Source of the DNA: Paraburkholderia sp. Ac-20340
Lineage (GTDB): Bacteria > Pseudomonadota > Gammaproteobacteria > Burkholderiales > Burkholderiaceae
Assembly (NCBI RefSeq): GCF_017104965.1
Contig: NZ_JAAGPR010000002.1
Location: forward strand, 434,001 to 498,000
Reading direction: 5' to 3'
DNA: 64,000 bases
Shown here: positions 1 through 9,408 of the stretch, one piece after another
How positions within the stretch are numbered: the first letter of the stretch is position 1
How the letters are laid out: every line of letters begins with the position of its first letter
Translations under genes and position numbers: made by a program
The notes under the pieces: generated by a model
Told to the model about the DNA's origin: nothing
Database searches by the model: none
Seen by the model: the letters and a program-made list of their open reading frames with translations, nothing else

Positions 1-2
1 CG

Positions 3-1082
3 ATCGCCGTGTCACAAGGCAGCCGCACCTTGCTGCAGGCGCTCGCGTGGCCGCAGGATGCAACGTCGATCGAACGTATTCATGTCTCACAGCGTGGCCG
101 CTTTGGCCGCACGTTGATCGACCGGCACGACTACGATCTGCCGGCGCTCGGTTATGTCGCGCGTTATGGCTCGATCGTGCAATCGCTTGCGCAGGCGGTG
201 CGCGGGACTGACGTGCACTGGCTGCATCACACGCATGCGCAGGAACCGGTGGTCGAGCACGATGGCGTGACGTTGCGCGTGGAAAGCGCGGGAGTGGCGC
301 GCACGTTGCGCACGCGCGTGCTCGTGAATGCGGAAGGCGGTTTGTATCGCGTGCAGGCTGCCGCGAACGCCGATGCGGATGCGGCTGCGGCTGCGGCTGC
401 GGCTGAACCCGGCGCAGTGCAACGTCCGCAAAAGCGCACGCGGGATTATGGGCAGACGGCGCTGGTTGGCGTGGTGAGCGTGTCCGCACCGCAAGCGCAT
501 GTCGCGTGGGAGCGTTTCACCGACGAAGGCCCGATCGCGCTGTTGCCGATGGGTGGTGCGCGCGACGCCGATTTCGCGCTGGTGTGGTGTTCGGAGCCGG
601 TGGAAGCGGCGCGGCGTGCTGCGTTGTCCGATGCCGAATTTCTCGCCGCACTGGGCGAGGCGTTTGGGTCGCGCATGGGGCGCTTCACGCAGATTCAGGG
701 GCGCGCGGCGTTTCCGCTGGGGTTGAATGCGCTCGATACGCTGGTGTCGGGGCATGGGCGAATTGCAGCGGTGGGCAATGCGGCGCAGACGCTGCATCCG
801 GTTGCCGGGCAAGGGCTGAATCTGGGTTTGCGCGATGCGCACGCGCTCGCGGATTCGCTGGCGCAGCATGGCGCGACGCCGGTTGCGCTGGCTGAGTTCG
901 CGGGGCGGCGCGCGTTTGATCGGCGTATGACGATTGGCGCGACCGATACGCTTGCGCGGCTCTTTACCGTGGATTTTCCGGCGCTTGGAACGCTGCGCGG
1001 GCTTGCGCTTACTGCGCTTGAATTCGTGCCGCCGGTTAAAACCGCGCTGGCGAGGCAGATGATGTTTGGGCAGCGCAGTTGA
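3..1082 (+). CDS. ubiH: UbiH-like FAD-dependent ubiquinone hydroxylase, 5' end outside window
   Basis: Flavoprotein monooxygenase of the UbiH/UbiF/Coq6 family, which hydroxylates the ubiquinone ring precursor at the inner membrane. The reading frame is already open at base 3 (the codons read I-A-V-S-Q-G-S-R-T-L-L), so the N-terminal Rossmann FAD motif lies upstream of the window; about 359 codons are visible. The second FAD-contact motif GNAAQTLHPVAGQGLNLGL, encoded near 771-828, is the UbiH version (GN rather than GD). An odd alanine-rich stretch encoded near 366-405 contains four GCGGCT hexanucleotides in a row, probably an insertion in a surface loop. The gene stops 215 bp before dusB and is probably a separate transcription unit. 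Another member of the family (UbiF, VisC) is possible; UbiH fits the motif best. Confidence 0.85.
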   Translation: MAVSQGSRTLLQALAWPQDATSIERIHVSQRGRFGRTLIDRHDYDLPALGYVARYGSIVQSLAQAVRGTDVHWLHHTHAQEPVVEHDGVTLRVESAGVARTLRTRVLVNAEGGLYRVQAAANADADAAAAAAAAEPGAVQRPQKRTRDYGQTALVGVVSVSAPQAHVAWERFTDEGPIALLPMGGARDADFALVWCSEPVEAARRAALSDAEFLAALGEAFGSRMGRFTQIQGRAAFPLGLNALDTLVSGHGRIAAVGNAAQTLHPVAGQGLNLGLRDAHALADSLAQHGATPVALAEFAGRRAFDRRMTIGATDTLARLFTVDFPALGTLRGLALTALEFVPPVKTALARQMMFGQRS

Positions 1083-1297
1083 TCTGGGGTCGGGCGGGGT
1101 CGTACAACAACTAAAGGGTCGCATCGCAATACAACGCGACATCCAACGCACCCCAAACCACACCAGGGTCCACAACCCAAACCCTCCCATCCCGTTAACG
1201 CTAAAATACGCGTTTCCCCATTTCGAGCAGCACCGCGCCACCGCCCCCGGCCCTGCCGGAGCGCAGCCAGGCGCGCTACCGCTTTTGTCCGCGCATC

Positions 1298-2362
1298 ATG
1301 TTCACAATTGGCCGCCACACCCTGCGCAACAACCTGTTCGTCGCCCCTATGGCGGGTGTCACGGACCGGCCGTTCCGTCAGCTGTGCAAGCGCCTCGGCG
1401 CGGGCTATGCAGTGTCGGAAATGGTTGCCTCCAACGCCCAGCTCTGGAAAAGCGAAAAGACCATGCGCCGCGCCAATCACGCGGGCGAGGTCGAACCCAT
1501 TTCCGTCCAGATCGCGGGCGCCGACCCCGAAATGATGGCCGAAGCGGCGCGGTATAACGTCGCAAACGGCGCGCAGATCATCGACATCAACATGGGCTGC
1601 CCGGCCAAAAAGGTCTGCAACGTGGCCGCCGGGTCCGCGCTGCTGCAAAACGAGCCGCTCGTCGCGCGCATCGTCAAGGCCGTGGTCGATGCCGTCGGTG
1701 TGGGGCCAGATGCCGTGCCCGTCACGCTGAAGATCCGCACCGGCTGGGACCGCGATCACCGCAATGCGCTCACCATCGCGCGCATTGCAGAAGAGAGCGG
1801 CATTTCGATGCTGACCGTCCACGGCCGCACGCGCGCCGACCTCTATCACGGCGACGCCGAATACGAAACCATCGCCGCCGTGAAGGCCGCGGCGCGCATT
1901 CCGGTGGTTGCCAACGGCGATATCACGAAGCCGCAGAAGGCCAGACACGTGCTCGAAGTGACGGGGGCGGATGCCATCATGATCGGCCGCGCGGCGCAGG
2001 GGCGCCCGTGGCTGTTCCGCGAAATCGAGCATTTTCTCGCCACCGGCGAGCTGTTGCCGTCGCCGCGCGTGGACGAAATCCAGATGATCATGAACGAGCA
2101 TCTGGAGGACCACTACGCGTTTTATGGCGAGTTTACGGGCGTGCGTACTGCGCGCAAGCATATCGGCTGGTACACTCGCGGCCTTTGCGGCGCCAACGCG
2201 TTCCGGCATCGCATGAACACGCTGGACACCACACGCGAACAACTCGCCGCCGTCAATCAGTTCTTCGACGAGCAGAAGGCCGTTTCCGAGCGCCTCGTCT
2301 ACGAAGACGATGAAAACGGCGCACAAGGCGAGCGCGAACCAACCGATCGACTGGCAGCATGA
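1298..2362 (+). CDS. dusB: tRNA-dihydrouridine synthase B
   Basis: FMN-dependent enzyme that reduces specific uridines of tRNA to dihydrouridine. The 354-residue protein has the family opening VAPMAGVTDRPFR (about residues 15-27), the catalytic-cysteine segment NMGCPAKKV (about 97-105), the substrate-loop lysine in KIRTGW and the FMN phosphate site IGRAAQGRPWLF. The ATG at 1298 gives the normal N-terminus MFTIGRH. The stop overlaps the fis start by four bases (ATGA), reproducing the dusB-fis operon known from many proteobacteria. A -10-like TAAAAT lies at 1202-1207 without a convincing -35. Confidence 0.96.
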   Translation: MFTIGRHTLRNNLFVAPMAGVTDRPFRQLCKRLGAGYAVSEMVASNAQLWKSEKTMRRANHAGEVEPISVQIAGADPEMMAEAARYNVANGAQIIDINMGCPAKKVCNVAAGSALLQNEPLVARIVKAVVDAVGVGPDAVPVTLKIRTGWDRDHRNALTIARIAEESGISMLTVHGRTRADLYHGDAEYETIAAVKAAARIPVVANGDITKPQKARHVLEVTGADAIMIGRAAQGRPWLFREIEHFLATGELLPSPRVDEIQMIMNEHLEDHYAFYGEFTGVRTARKHIGWYTRGLCGANAFRHRMNTLDTTREQLAAVNQFFDEQKAVSERLVYEDDENGAQGEREPTDRLAA

Positions 2363-2592
2363 GCAAGCACAATATCGAACAATCCGTCCGCGATAGCCTG
2401 GGAGTCTATTTCCAGGATCTCGACGGCAGCAATCCGCACGACGTCTATGAAATGGTGATGGCGTGCGTCGAAAAACCGATGCTCGAGGTGGTGCTCGAGC
2501 AGGCCGGCGGCAATCAGTCGCTGGCCGCCGAGTACCTCGGCATCAACCGCAATACGCTGCGCAAGAAGCTCCAGCAGCACGGCCTGCTGTAA
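2359..2592 (+). CDS. fis: Fis-family nucleoid-associated DNA-binding protein
   Basis: Small (77-residue) Fis protein, a dimeric DNA-bending factor that acts on transcription, recombination and chromosome structure. The C-terminal helix-turn-helix is clear: [20 protein letters not shown] at about residues 51-70. It lacks part of the mobile N-terminal arm of the 98-residue E. coli protein, which is usual for betaproteobacterial Fis. The start overlaps the dusB stop, so translation is probably coupled. The next gene, purH, starts 73 bp downstream and could be co-transcribed, because no terminator is visible between them. Confidence 0.95.
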   Translation: MSKHNIEQSVRDSLGVYFQDLDGSNPHDVYEMVMACVEKPMLEVVLEQAGGNQSLAAEYLGINRNTLRKKLQQHGLL

Positions 2593-2665
2593 GCGCCGTC
2601 GCGGTCCGCCGCATATCTGGACTTCCAGCGCTCCCTCCTCGATCTCCCGGCAACTCTCCCCCATC

Positions 2666-4231
2666 ATGATCAAGCAAGCGCTCATCTCCGTTTCCGACAA
2701 GTCAGGCATCGTCGACTTCGCGAAATCGCTGTCGGACCTCGGCGTCAAGATCCTTTCGACCGGCGGCACCGCGAAACTGCTCGCGGACGCGGGCCTTCCC
2801 GTTACCGAAGTGGCCGACTACACCGGCTTCCCGGAAATGCTCGATGGGCGCGTGAAGACGCTGCACCCGAAGGTTCACGGCGGCATCCTCGCTCGCCGCG
2901 ACCTGCCGGAACACATGGCAGCGCTCGAAAAGCACGACATCCCGACGATCGATCTGCTGGTCGTGAACCTCTACCCGTTCGTCCAGACGATCTCGAAGGA
3001 AGAGTGTTCGCTGGAAGACGCGATCGAGAACATCGACATCGGCGGCCCGACGATGCTGCGCTCGGCGGCAAAGAACCATCGTGACGTGACGGTCGTGGTC
3101 GACCCGACCGACTACGCGAAGGTGCTCGAAGAGATGCGCGCGAACGGCAACAACGTCGGCTACGCAACGAACTTCCGCCTGGCCACCAAGGTGTTCGCGC
3201 ACACCGCGCAGTACGACGGCGCGATCACGAACTACCTGACGAGCCTGACCGAAGCGCTGGAGCACAAGTCGCGCAACGCCTTCCCGGCCACGCTGAACCT
3301 CGCGTTCGACAAGGTTCAGGATCTGCGTTACGGCGAAAACCCGCACCAGAGCGCCGCGTTCTATCGCGATCTGGCTTCGCCGGCCGGCGCGCTCGCGAAC
3401 TACTCGCAGCTCCAGGGCAAGGAACTCTCGTACAACAACATCGCTGACTCCGACGCAGCGTGGGAATGCGTCAAGACCTTCGACGTGCCGGCCTGCGTGA
3501 TCGTCAAGCATGCGAACCCGTGCGGCGTGGCAGTCGGCGCAGACGCGCTCGAAGCATATTCGAAGGCGTTCCAGACCGATCCGACCTCGGCGTTCGGCGG
3601 CATCATCGCGTTCAACCGCGAAGTCGACGAAGCAGCGGCACAAGCCGTGTCGAAGCAGTTCGTCGAAGTGCTGATCGCCCCGTCGTTCTCGGACGCAGCC
3701 AAGGCCGTGTTCGCCGCGAAGCAGAACGTGCGTCTGCTCGAAATCGCGCTGGGCGAAGGCCACAACGCGTTCGACCTGAAGCGCGTGGGCGGCGGTCTGC
3801 TGGTGCAATCGCTCGATTCGAAGAACGTGCAGCCGCACGAACTGCGCGTCGTCACCAAGCGTCACCCCACCCCGAAGGAAATGGACGATCTGCTGTTCGC
3901 ATGGCGCGTCGCGAAGTTCGTGAAGTCGAACGCCATCGTGTTCTGCGCAAACGGCATGACGATGGGCGTGGGCGCGGGCCAGATGAGCCGCGTGGACTCG
4001 GCGCGCATCGCCAGCATCAAGGCGGAAAACGCGGGTCTGAAGCTCGCGAGTTCGGCGGTGGCGTCGGATGCGTTCTTCCCGTTCCGTGACGGCCTCGACG
4101 TGGTGGTCAACGCAGGCGCAACCTGCGTGATCCAGCCGGGCGGCTCGATGCGCGACGACGAAGTGATCGCCGCCGCCGACGAGCACAACATCGCCATGGT
4201 GATGACGGGCATCCGCCACTTCCGTCACTGA
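2666..4231 (+). CDS. purH: Bifunctional AICAR formyltransferase / IMP cyclohydrolase
   Basis: PurH catalyses the last two steps of de novo IMP synthesis in the cytosol: formylation of AICAR with 10-formyl-THF, then ring closure. The 521-residue length is typical. The N-terminal MGS-like cyclohydrolase domain spans about residues 1-150 ([22 protein letters not shown]). The C-terminal transformylase domain carries the catalytic Lys-His in [10 protein letters not shown] (about 272-281) and a [10 protein letters not shown] motif near the end. The ATG at 2666 gives the family-typical start [15 protein letters not shown] strong terminator follows at 4264-4299. Confidence 0.98.
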   Translation: MIKQALISVSDKSGIVDFAKSLSDLGVKILSTGGTAKLLADAGLPVTEVADYTGFPEMLDGRVKTLHPKVHGGILARRDLPEHMAALEKHDIPTIDLLVVNLYPFVQTISKEECSLEDAIENIDIGGPTMLRSAAKNHRDVTVVVDPTDYAKVLEEMRANGNNVGYATNFRLATKVFAHTAQYDGAITNYLTSLTEALEHKSRNAFPATLNLAFDKVQDLRYGENPHQSAAFYRDLASPAGALANYSQLQGKELSYNNIADSDAAWECVKTFDVPACVIVKHANPCGVAVGADALEAYSKAFQTDPTSAFGGIIAFNREVDEAAAQAVSKQFVEVLIAPSFSDAAKAVFAAKQNVRLLEIALGEGHNAFDLKRVGGGLLVQSLDSKNVQPHELRVVTKRHPTPKEMDDLLFAWRVAKFVKSNAIVFCANGMTMGVGAGQMSRVDSARIASIKAENAGLKLASSAVASDAFFPFRDGLDVVVNAGATCVIQPGGSMRDDEVIAAADEHNIAMVMTGIRHFRH

Positions 4232-4263
4232 TCGATAGCCGATCGGCACGCTGTAGCGCTGTC

Positions 4264-4299
4264 AAAGCCCGCTGGACTTCACGGTCCAGCGGGCTTTTT
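4264..4299 (+). terminator. Rho-independent terminator of purH
   Basis: The arms AGCCCGCTGGAC (4266-4277) and GTCCAGCGGGCT (4284-4295) form a perfect 12-bp stem with a 6-base loop, followed by a T run at 4295-4299. Confidence 0.93.
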
Positions 4300-4386
4300 C
4301 TTGGTGCTTGCGCGGCGCGTCATGGCTCGCGAGATCGTCATCGTTCGTTGTACCATCCCAAACACACTCGTTTTTCCCCGTATTTC

Positions 4387-4929
4387 ATGAGAATTCTCGG
4401 CATCGACCCCGGCTTGCGCGTGACCGGCTTCGGCGTGATCGAACGTCACGGCCATCAGCTCACGTATGTCGCAAGCGGCGTCATCCGTACCGCCGATGCC
4501 GATCTGCCCACGCGTCTGGGCACCATCTTCGAAGGCATCAGCACGCTGGTCCGCCAGCACGCGCCCGATCAGGCCGCGATCGAAAAGGTCTTCGTCAACG
4601 TCAATCCGCAATCGACGCTGCTGCTCGGCCAGGCGCGCGGCGCGGCCATCTGCGGGCTGGTATCCGGCGGCGTGCCGGTCGCCGAATACACGGCACTGCA
4701 ACTGAAGCAGGCGGTGGTGGGCTACGGCCGCGCGACCAAAGAGCAGATGCAGCAGATGGTCGTGCGCCTGTTGTGCCTCACCGGCATGCCCGGCACCGAC
4801 GCCGCCGACGCGCTCGGCATGGCGATCTGTCACGCGCACAGCGGCGACACGCTCGCGACGCTCGGCGGCATTGCACCCACGCTCGCGAAAAAGGGCGTAC
4901 GCGTGCGGCGCGGGCGCCTGATCGGCTGA
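4387..4929 (+). CDS. ruvC: Holliday junction resolvase RuvC
   Basis: RuvC cuts Holliday junctions symmetrically while bound to RuvAB. The start was set at 4387 ([14 protein letters not shown]) because the 13 in-frame codons upstream resemble nothing in the family. The resulting protein has 180 residues (E. coli 173). The acidic catalytic set is present: Asp in GIDPG (about residue 7), Glu in AAIEKVFV (about 67), and two Asp in the DAADALGMA segment (about 139-142). ruvA follows 90 bp later and ruvB 222 bp after that, all on the same strand. Confidence 0.97.
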   Translation: MRILGIDPGLRVTGFGVIERHGHQLTYVASGVIRTADADLPTRLGTIFEGISTLVRQHAPDQAAIEKVFVNVNPQSTLLLGQARGAAICGLVSGGVPVAEYTALQLKQAVVGYGRATKEQMQQMVVRLLCLTGMPGTDAADALGMAICHAHSGDTLATLGGIAPTLAKKGVRVRRGRLIG

Positions 4930-5019
4930 TTACGCCTTTCGGCCGATTAGCCGTTCGGCAGCTTTGCGGCCCGGCATGCTGCGCTACACTCTCCGCTTTC
5001 TCCTATCGTTGAATCCGCC

Positions 5020-5601
5020 ATGATCGGTCGCATTGCCGGCGTATTGCTGGAAAAGAACCCGCCGCACCTGCTTATCGACTGCAACGGCGTCGGCTACGAA
5101 GTCGATGTGCCGATGAGCACGTTCTACAACCTGCCCGGCTGCGGCGAACGCGTCGTGCTGCTCACGCAGATGATCGTGCGCGAAGATGCGCATCTGCTGT
5201 TCGGCTTCGCCACCATCGAGGAACGCGCGACGTTCCGCGAACTGCTCAAGATCACCGGCATCGGCGCGCGCATGGCGCTGGCGATTCTTTCGGGCATGAG
5301 CGTGAACGATCTTGCCCAGGCGATTTCCATGCAGGATTCGGCGCGGCTCACGCGCGTGCCGGGTATCGGCAAGAAGACGGCCGAGCGCCTGCTGCTCGAA
5401 CTCAAGGGCAAGCTGGGCGCCGATCTGGGCGCGATGGCGGCGGCGGCTTCGCCTTCTGATCACGCGAACGACATTCTCAACGCGCTGCTCGCACTCGGTT
5501 ATTCGGAAAAAGAAGCGCTGGCCGCGATCAAGAACGTGCCGGCCGGCACCGGTGTTTCCGACGGCATCAAGGCCGCGTTGAAGGCGCTTTCGAAGGGTTG
5601 A
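5020..5601 (+). CDS. ruvA: Holliday junction branch-migration subunit RuvA
   Basis: RuvA tetramers bind the four-way junction and load RuvB. The protein has 193 residues, close to the usual 190-205. The N-terminal OB fold begins [15 protein letters not shown]; two helix-hairpin-helix motifs are visible, [13 protein letters not shown] (about residues 78-90) and [16 protein letters not shown] (about 113-128). The C-terminal domain III that touches RuvB contains [16 protein letters not shown]. There is no obvious promoter between ruvC and ruvA. Confidence 0.97.
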   Translation: MIGRIAGVLLEKNPPHLLIDCNGVGYEVDVPMSTFYNLPGCGERVVLLTQMIVREDAHLLFGFATIEERATFRELLKITGIGARMALAILSGMSVNDLAQAISMQDSARLTRVPGIGKKTAERLLLELKGKLGADLGAMAAAASPSDHANDILNALLALGYSEKEALAAIKNVPAGTGVSDGIKAALKALSKG

Positions 5602-5823
5602 TCGCAAGACGGCGGCGGTCAGGCGAGCGGCACGCGCGAAGTAATCGCGCGACGTGACCACGGGCGATGCGCGCGGCGCGTAAAACCGCCGCCCAACACC
5701 GCGCGCACGGTCCTTCCGCCCACATCTGGCTGTTAGTTGCGAAGCGGCGGAAACGCCCGGAGATCCCGCTGCCACGCCTCAAACGCGGCGTTCCGCTCGC
5801 CAGGCGCGCGGTACAATCGCTGC

Positions 5824-6909
5824 ATGATCGAAACCGACAAACTCGCCGCGAATCGCGCATCGGGCGCTGGCGCCGACCGCGTGATTGCGCCCACGCCCGT
5901 CTCCTCCGGCGAAGAAGCGTTCGAGCGCGCGCTGCGGCCGCGCCAGCTCGACGAATACGTCGGCCAGGAAAAAGTCCGCGGCCAGCTCGAGATTTTTATC
6001 GAAGCCGCCAAGCGCCGCTCCGAACCGCTCGACCACGTGCTGCTGTTCGGGCCGCCGGGTCTGGGCAAGACCACGCTCGCGCACATCATCGCGCGCGAAA
6101 TGGGGGTCAGTCTGCGCCAGACCTCCGGTCCCGTGCTCGAACGCGCGGGCGACCTTGCCGCGCTACTCACCAATCTCGAAGCCAACGACGTGCTGTTCAT
6201 CGACGAAATCCACCGGCTCTCGCCGGTCGTCGAGGAAATTTTGTACCCGGCGCTCGAGGATTATCAGATCGACATCATGATTGGCGAAGGGCCGGCCGCG
6301 CGCAGCGTGAAGCTCGACCTGCAGCCGTTCACGCTGGTTGGCGCGACCACGCGCGCGGGCATGCTGACGAACCCGCTGCGCGACCGTTTCGGCATCGTGT
6401 CGCGACTGGAGTTTTATAACGCGGGCGAACTTTCGCGCATCGTGCAGCGCTCCGCCGCGCTGCTGGGTGCGCAGATCGACCCGCAGGGCGCGCTCGAAAT
6501 CGCGCGCCGTTCGCGCGGCACGCCGCGTATCGCCAACCGTCTGCTGCGCCGCGTGCGCGATTACGCCGAGGTGAAAGCCGACGGCAATATCACCGCCCAG
6601 GTTGCCGATGCGGCGCTGCGCATGCTCGACGTCGATCCGGTCGGCTTCGACCTGATGGACCGCAAGCTGCTCGAAGCGATCCTGTACAAGTTCGACGGCG
6701 GCCCGGTGGGCGTCGATAACCTTGCCGCCGCAATCGGCGAAGAACGCGACACCATCGAAGACGTGCTGGAGCCGTATCTGATCCAGCAAGGCTTCCTGCA
6801 GCGCACGCCGCGCGGCCGCGTGGCCACGCAGATGACCTACCGCCACTTCGGCCTCACCGTTCCCGACGACGCCTCCAAAGGCGGCGACTGGGACCCGAAC
6901 GAAGCGTAA
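5824..6909 (+). CDS. ruvB: Holliday junction branch-migration motor RuvB
   Basis: Hexameric AAA+ ATPase that drives branch migration with RuvA. The start at 5824 ([11 protein letters not shown]) gives 361 residues; a longer in-frame extension back to 5737 is unlike RuvB. Visible motifs are Walker [11 protein letters not shown], Walker [11 protein letters not shown], sensor 1 GATTRAG, the RDRFG arginine-finger region and the C-terminal winged helix ([14 protein letters not shown]). The 222-bp gap after ruvA is larger than in a tight operon, so ruvB may have its own promoter. The MpaB/DUF2236 gene starts only 17 bp downstream. Confidence 0.98.
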   Translation: MIETDKLAANRASGAGADRVIAPTPVSSGEEAFERALRPRQLDEYVGQEKVRGQLEIFIEAAKRRSEPLDHVLLFGPPGLGKTTLAHIIAREMGVSLRQTSGPVLERAGDLAALLTNLEANDVLFIDEIHRLSPVVEEILYPALEDYQIDIMIGEGPAARSVKLDLQPFTLVGATTRAGMLTNPLRDRFGIVSRLEFYNAGELSRIVQRSAALLGAQIDPQGALEIARRSRGTPRIANRLLRRVRDYAEVKADGNITAQVADAALRMLDVDPVGFDLMDRKLLEAILYKFDGGPVGVDNLAAAIGEERDTIEDVLEPYLIQQGFLQRTPRGRVATQMTYRHFGLTVPDDASKGGDWDPNEA

Positions 6910-6926
6910 GCCGCCGGGCTGCTTCC

Positions 6927-7871
6927 ATGTCCGATCACGCCGGCCGCCGCCACGATGCTCCCGAGCCGAAAGGTTTCGCCGGCCAGCTCGCGCAGCGCCT
7001 GCGCATGGCGCTCGCCGAGAGCATCACGCACCTGACCACGGGCAGCGGCCCGAAGCTCGACTACTCGAATCCGCCGGGCGACCCCGGCCTGTTCGGCCCC
7101 GATTCGATCTGCTGGAAGGTCCACGCCGATTTCGCCGGGATGATGGCGGGCGGTATCAGCGCGCTGCTGCTTCAGGCGCTGCATCCGCTGGCACTGGCGG
7201 GCGTGTGGGATCACTCCACGTTTCGCACCGACATTCTCGGACGCCTGCGCCGCACGGCCACCTTCATCGCGGGCACGACCTACGGCAGCCGCGCCGACGC
7301 GCTCAAGCTGATCGAGCGCGTAAAAACCATCCATGACAGCGTGACAGGCACCGCGCCCGATGGCCGGCCTTATCGCGCAAGCGATCCGGCGCTGCTCACC
7401 TGGGTTCATGTCGCCGAGGTATCGAGCTTTCTTGCGGCGTATCTGCGCTACGTGAATCCGGCGCTGCCGGGCGCGTTGCAGGATCAGTATTACGCCGAAG
7501 TCGCGACCATCGCCGAATTGCTCGGCGCCACCCAGGTGCCGCATTCGCGTGCGGAAATTGCCGCGTACCTCGAAGCGATGCAAGCCGAACTGGTCGCCAG
7601 CGAGCGCACGCGCGAAGTCGTGCGCGTGCTGATGGAAGCGCCCGCGCCGCGCCCGGCCATGCGGCCCGCAGGCGCGCTGATGCGCCAGGCGGGCATCGAC
7701 CTGCTGCCGCCGTTCGCGCAGACGCTGCTCGGCTTCGACCGTTATGCGCTCGCGCGTCGCACGGTCGTGCAGCCGGGCATGCGTGCGGTCGCGCCCGTGC
7801 TGCGCTGGGCGCTCGTGAACGGCGTATCGAAACGCGCGCGCCGCCGCGCCGCCATGCCGCCCGCCTCCTGA
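6927..7871 (+). CDS. MpaB/DUF2236-family oxygenase-like protein
   Basis: This 314-residue protein matches the MpaB / rubber-oxygenase-like DUF2236 family. Family features seen are the start of the domain (FGPDSICWKVHADF, about residue 50) and three histidines in characteristic positions: QALHPLALAG, VKTIHDSV and TWVHVAEV. In latex-clearing proteins of this family such histidines bind heme; whether this protein does is inference. The substrate is unknown. It starts 17 bp after ruvB and may be read through from it, though no functional link to recombination is known. The C-terminus is arginine-rich. The physiological role is unassigned. Confidence 0.8.
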   Translation: MSDHAGRRHDAPEPKGFAGQLAQRLRMALAESITHLTTGSGPKLDYSNPPGDPGLFGPDSICWKVHADFAGMMAGGISALLLQALHPLALAGVWDHSTFRTDILGRLRRTATFIAGTTYGSRADALKLIERVKTIHDSVTGTAPDGRPYRASDPALLTWVHVAEVSSFLAAYLRYVNPALPGALQDQYYAEVATIAELLGATQVPHSRAEIAAYLEAMQAELVASERTREVVRVLMEAPAPRPAMRPAGALMRQAGIDLLPPFAQTLLGFDRYALARRTVVQPGMRAVAPVLRWALVNGVSKRARRRAAMPPAS

Positions 7872-7881
7872 ACGCCGTGCA

Positions 7882-7919
7882 ATAAAAAACGGCCAGCCCG
7901 CTCACGCGGACTGACCGTT
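7882..7919 (-). terminator. Terminator of the LivJ-like gene (possibly bidirectional)
   Basis: An interrupted 14-bp stem spans 7888-7919 with loop TCAC. On the minus strand the two mismatches become G-U pairs and the stem is followed by TTTTTTATT, so it fits the minus-strand gene best. Confidence 0.85.
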
Positions 7920-7942
7920 GTGTGCGCAACGTTCGTGCGCTT

Positions 7943-9088
7943 TTACATCTTCACCACGTCGAGCAGCGTCTTCTTGCCTGCCTGGTAGTTGTAGAGCGAG
8001 ATCACGCCGTGCTTGAGATCGCCCTTCGAATCGAACACGGTTTCGCCGATCACGCCCTTGTAGTCGGTGCTCGGGATTTCCGCGAGGATCTTCGCGTGGT
8101 CGGTCGAGTTCGCGCGCTTCATCGCATCGACGACGATATACACCGCGTCATACGTGAACGGCGCATCGAATTCGATCGCGTGGCCAAAGCGCTTCTGATA
8201 TTTCGCCGAGAACGCCGCGCCGCCGTCCATGCGCTCGAGCGCCATGCCGGCCTGCGAACAGACGATGTTGTCCGCCGCTGCGCCCGCGAGTTGCGCGAGG
8301 CTTTCCGTGCAGACGCCGTCGCCCGACAGCACCTTCGCGCGCAGGCCGAGCTGCTTGGCCTGCTTCGCGAACGGGCCGCCCGTGGCGTCCATGCCGCCGT
8401 ACATGATCGCGTCCGGATTCTCGCCCTTGATCTTGGTGAGAATCGCGCGGAAATCGACGGCCTTGTCGTTGGTCGCATCGTGCGAAACCACGTTCAGACC
8501 GAGCGATTTCGCGGTCTTCTCGAACTCGTTCGCGAGACCCTGGCCGTAGGCCGTCGAATCGTCGACCACGGCCACCCGCTTCACTTTCAGGTTCGTTGCC
8601 GCATAGTTCGCGAGCGCCGGACCTTGCTGCGCATCGGTCGCGACGACGCGGAACGTGGTCTTGAAGTTCTGTTGCGTGTACGACGGATTCGTCGACGACG
8701 GCGAAATCTGCACGATGCCCGCATCGCTATAAATCTTCGAAGCCGGAATCGAGGCGCCCGAGTTCAGATGGCCGATCACCGCCACGACCTTATCGTCGAC
8801 GAGCTTTTGCGCGACCTGGGTGGCCTGGCGCGGGTCGGCGGCGTCGTCCTGGGCGTCGAGCACGAGCGTGACCTTCTGCCCGCCGATGGTCAGGCCTTTG
8901 GCGTTGATCTCTTCGACCGCGAGGCGCGCGCCGTTTTCGTTGTCCTTGCCGAGGTGGGCCGAACCGCCCGTGAGCGGACCGACGTGACCGATCTTGACGA
9001 CCTGGTCGGCGGACGCATTGGCGCACATCGCGCCGAACGCCAGCACAGCGGCGCTCACCGGCAACAGCTTGTGAAGCTTGAACGTCAT
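7943..9088 (-). CDS. ABC-transporter periplasmic substrate-binding protein, branched-chain amino acid (LivJ) type
   Basis: Periplasmic ligand-binding protein of type I fold, family Leu/Ile/Val-binding (LivJ/LivK). The start at 9088 (MTFKLHKLLPVSAAVLAFG) gives 381 residues with a clear signal peptide ending near ANASADQ; an AGGAG sits upstream. The mature protein begins VVKIGHVGPLTGG, and the fold ends with VFDSKGDLKHGVISLYNY. No permease or ATPase genes are adjacent, so it must work with a transporter encoded elsewhere, which is common for this family in Burkholderia. The ligand (branched-chain or another amino acid) cannot be set from sequence. Confidence 0.93.
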   Translation of the reverse strand: MTFKLHKLLPVSAAVLAFGAMCANASADQVVKIGHVGPLTGGSAHLGKDNENGARLAVEEINAKGLTIGGQKVTLVLDAQDDAADPRQATQVAQKLVDDKVVAVIGHLNSGASIPASKIYSDAGIVQISPSSTNPSYTQQNFKTTFRVVATDAQQGPALANYAATNLKVKRVAVVDDSTAYGQGLANEFEKTAKSLGLNVVSHDATNDKAVDFRAILTKIKGENPDAIMYGGMDATGGPFAKQAKQLGLRAKVLSGDGVCTESLAQLAGAAADNIVCSQAGMALERMDGGAAFSAKYQKRFGHAIEFDAPFTYDAVYIVVDAMKRANSTDHAKILAEIPSTDYKGVIGETVFDSKGDLKHGVISLYNYQAGKKTLLDVVKM

Positions 9089-9408
9089 TGCAAATCTCCT
9101 GCGTTTTTCTGGAACCCGTTCTGGGAACTGCGTTTCGTATGCAACCCAAGGCTTCGCCGCACCGCAAGCGCGTGGTGCGCGCGCGTCCCTCTTCAACGCA
9201 CGGCCGGCGCACGCAGACGTCGAGAATCGCTGCGAGGCCCCACCGGCGCGGCAAAGCGCAAAGGTCCGATGAATGGTAGCAGGCACATGCGCGTTACGGT
9301 TGGCGGTCGTTGCGCACGCAACGCTCTGGAAAAACAGCAGGAAGGAGACTTGACGCGCGCGACGCTTCCGGTTGGGAACGCGACGCGCGGAAATAGACGG
9401 TGTGGGAA
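9089..9408. other. Intergenic region with small palindrome upstream of the LivJ-like gene
   Basis: No gene is seen in these 320 bases. A palindrome CGTTGCG-CA-CGCAACG lies at 9308-9323. About 30 bases nearer the gene, the minus strand reads TACCAT (9273-9278), a weak -10 candidate. The palindrome could be an operator for the binding-protein gene, but no regulator is encoded nearby. Confidence 0.4.

Noticed and set aside
5602-5823. Possible small gene or RNA between ruvA and ruvB
   Set aside because: No promoter, hairpin-terminator pair or coding signal was seen; the frames are continuations or shadows of neighbours.
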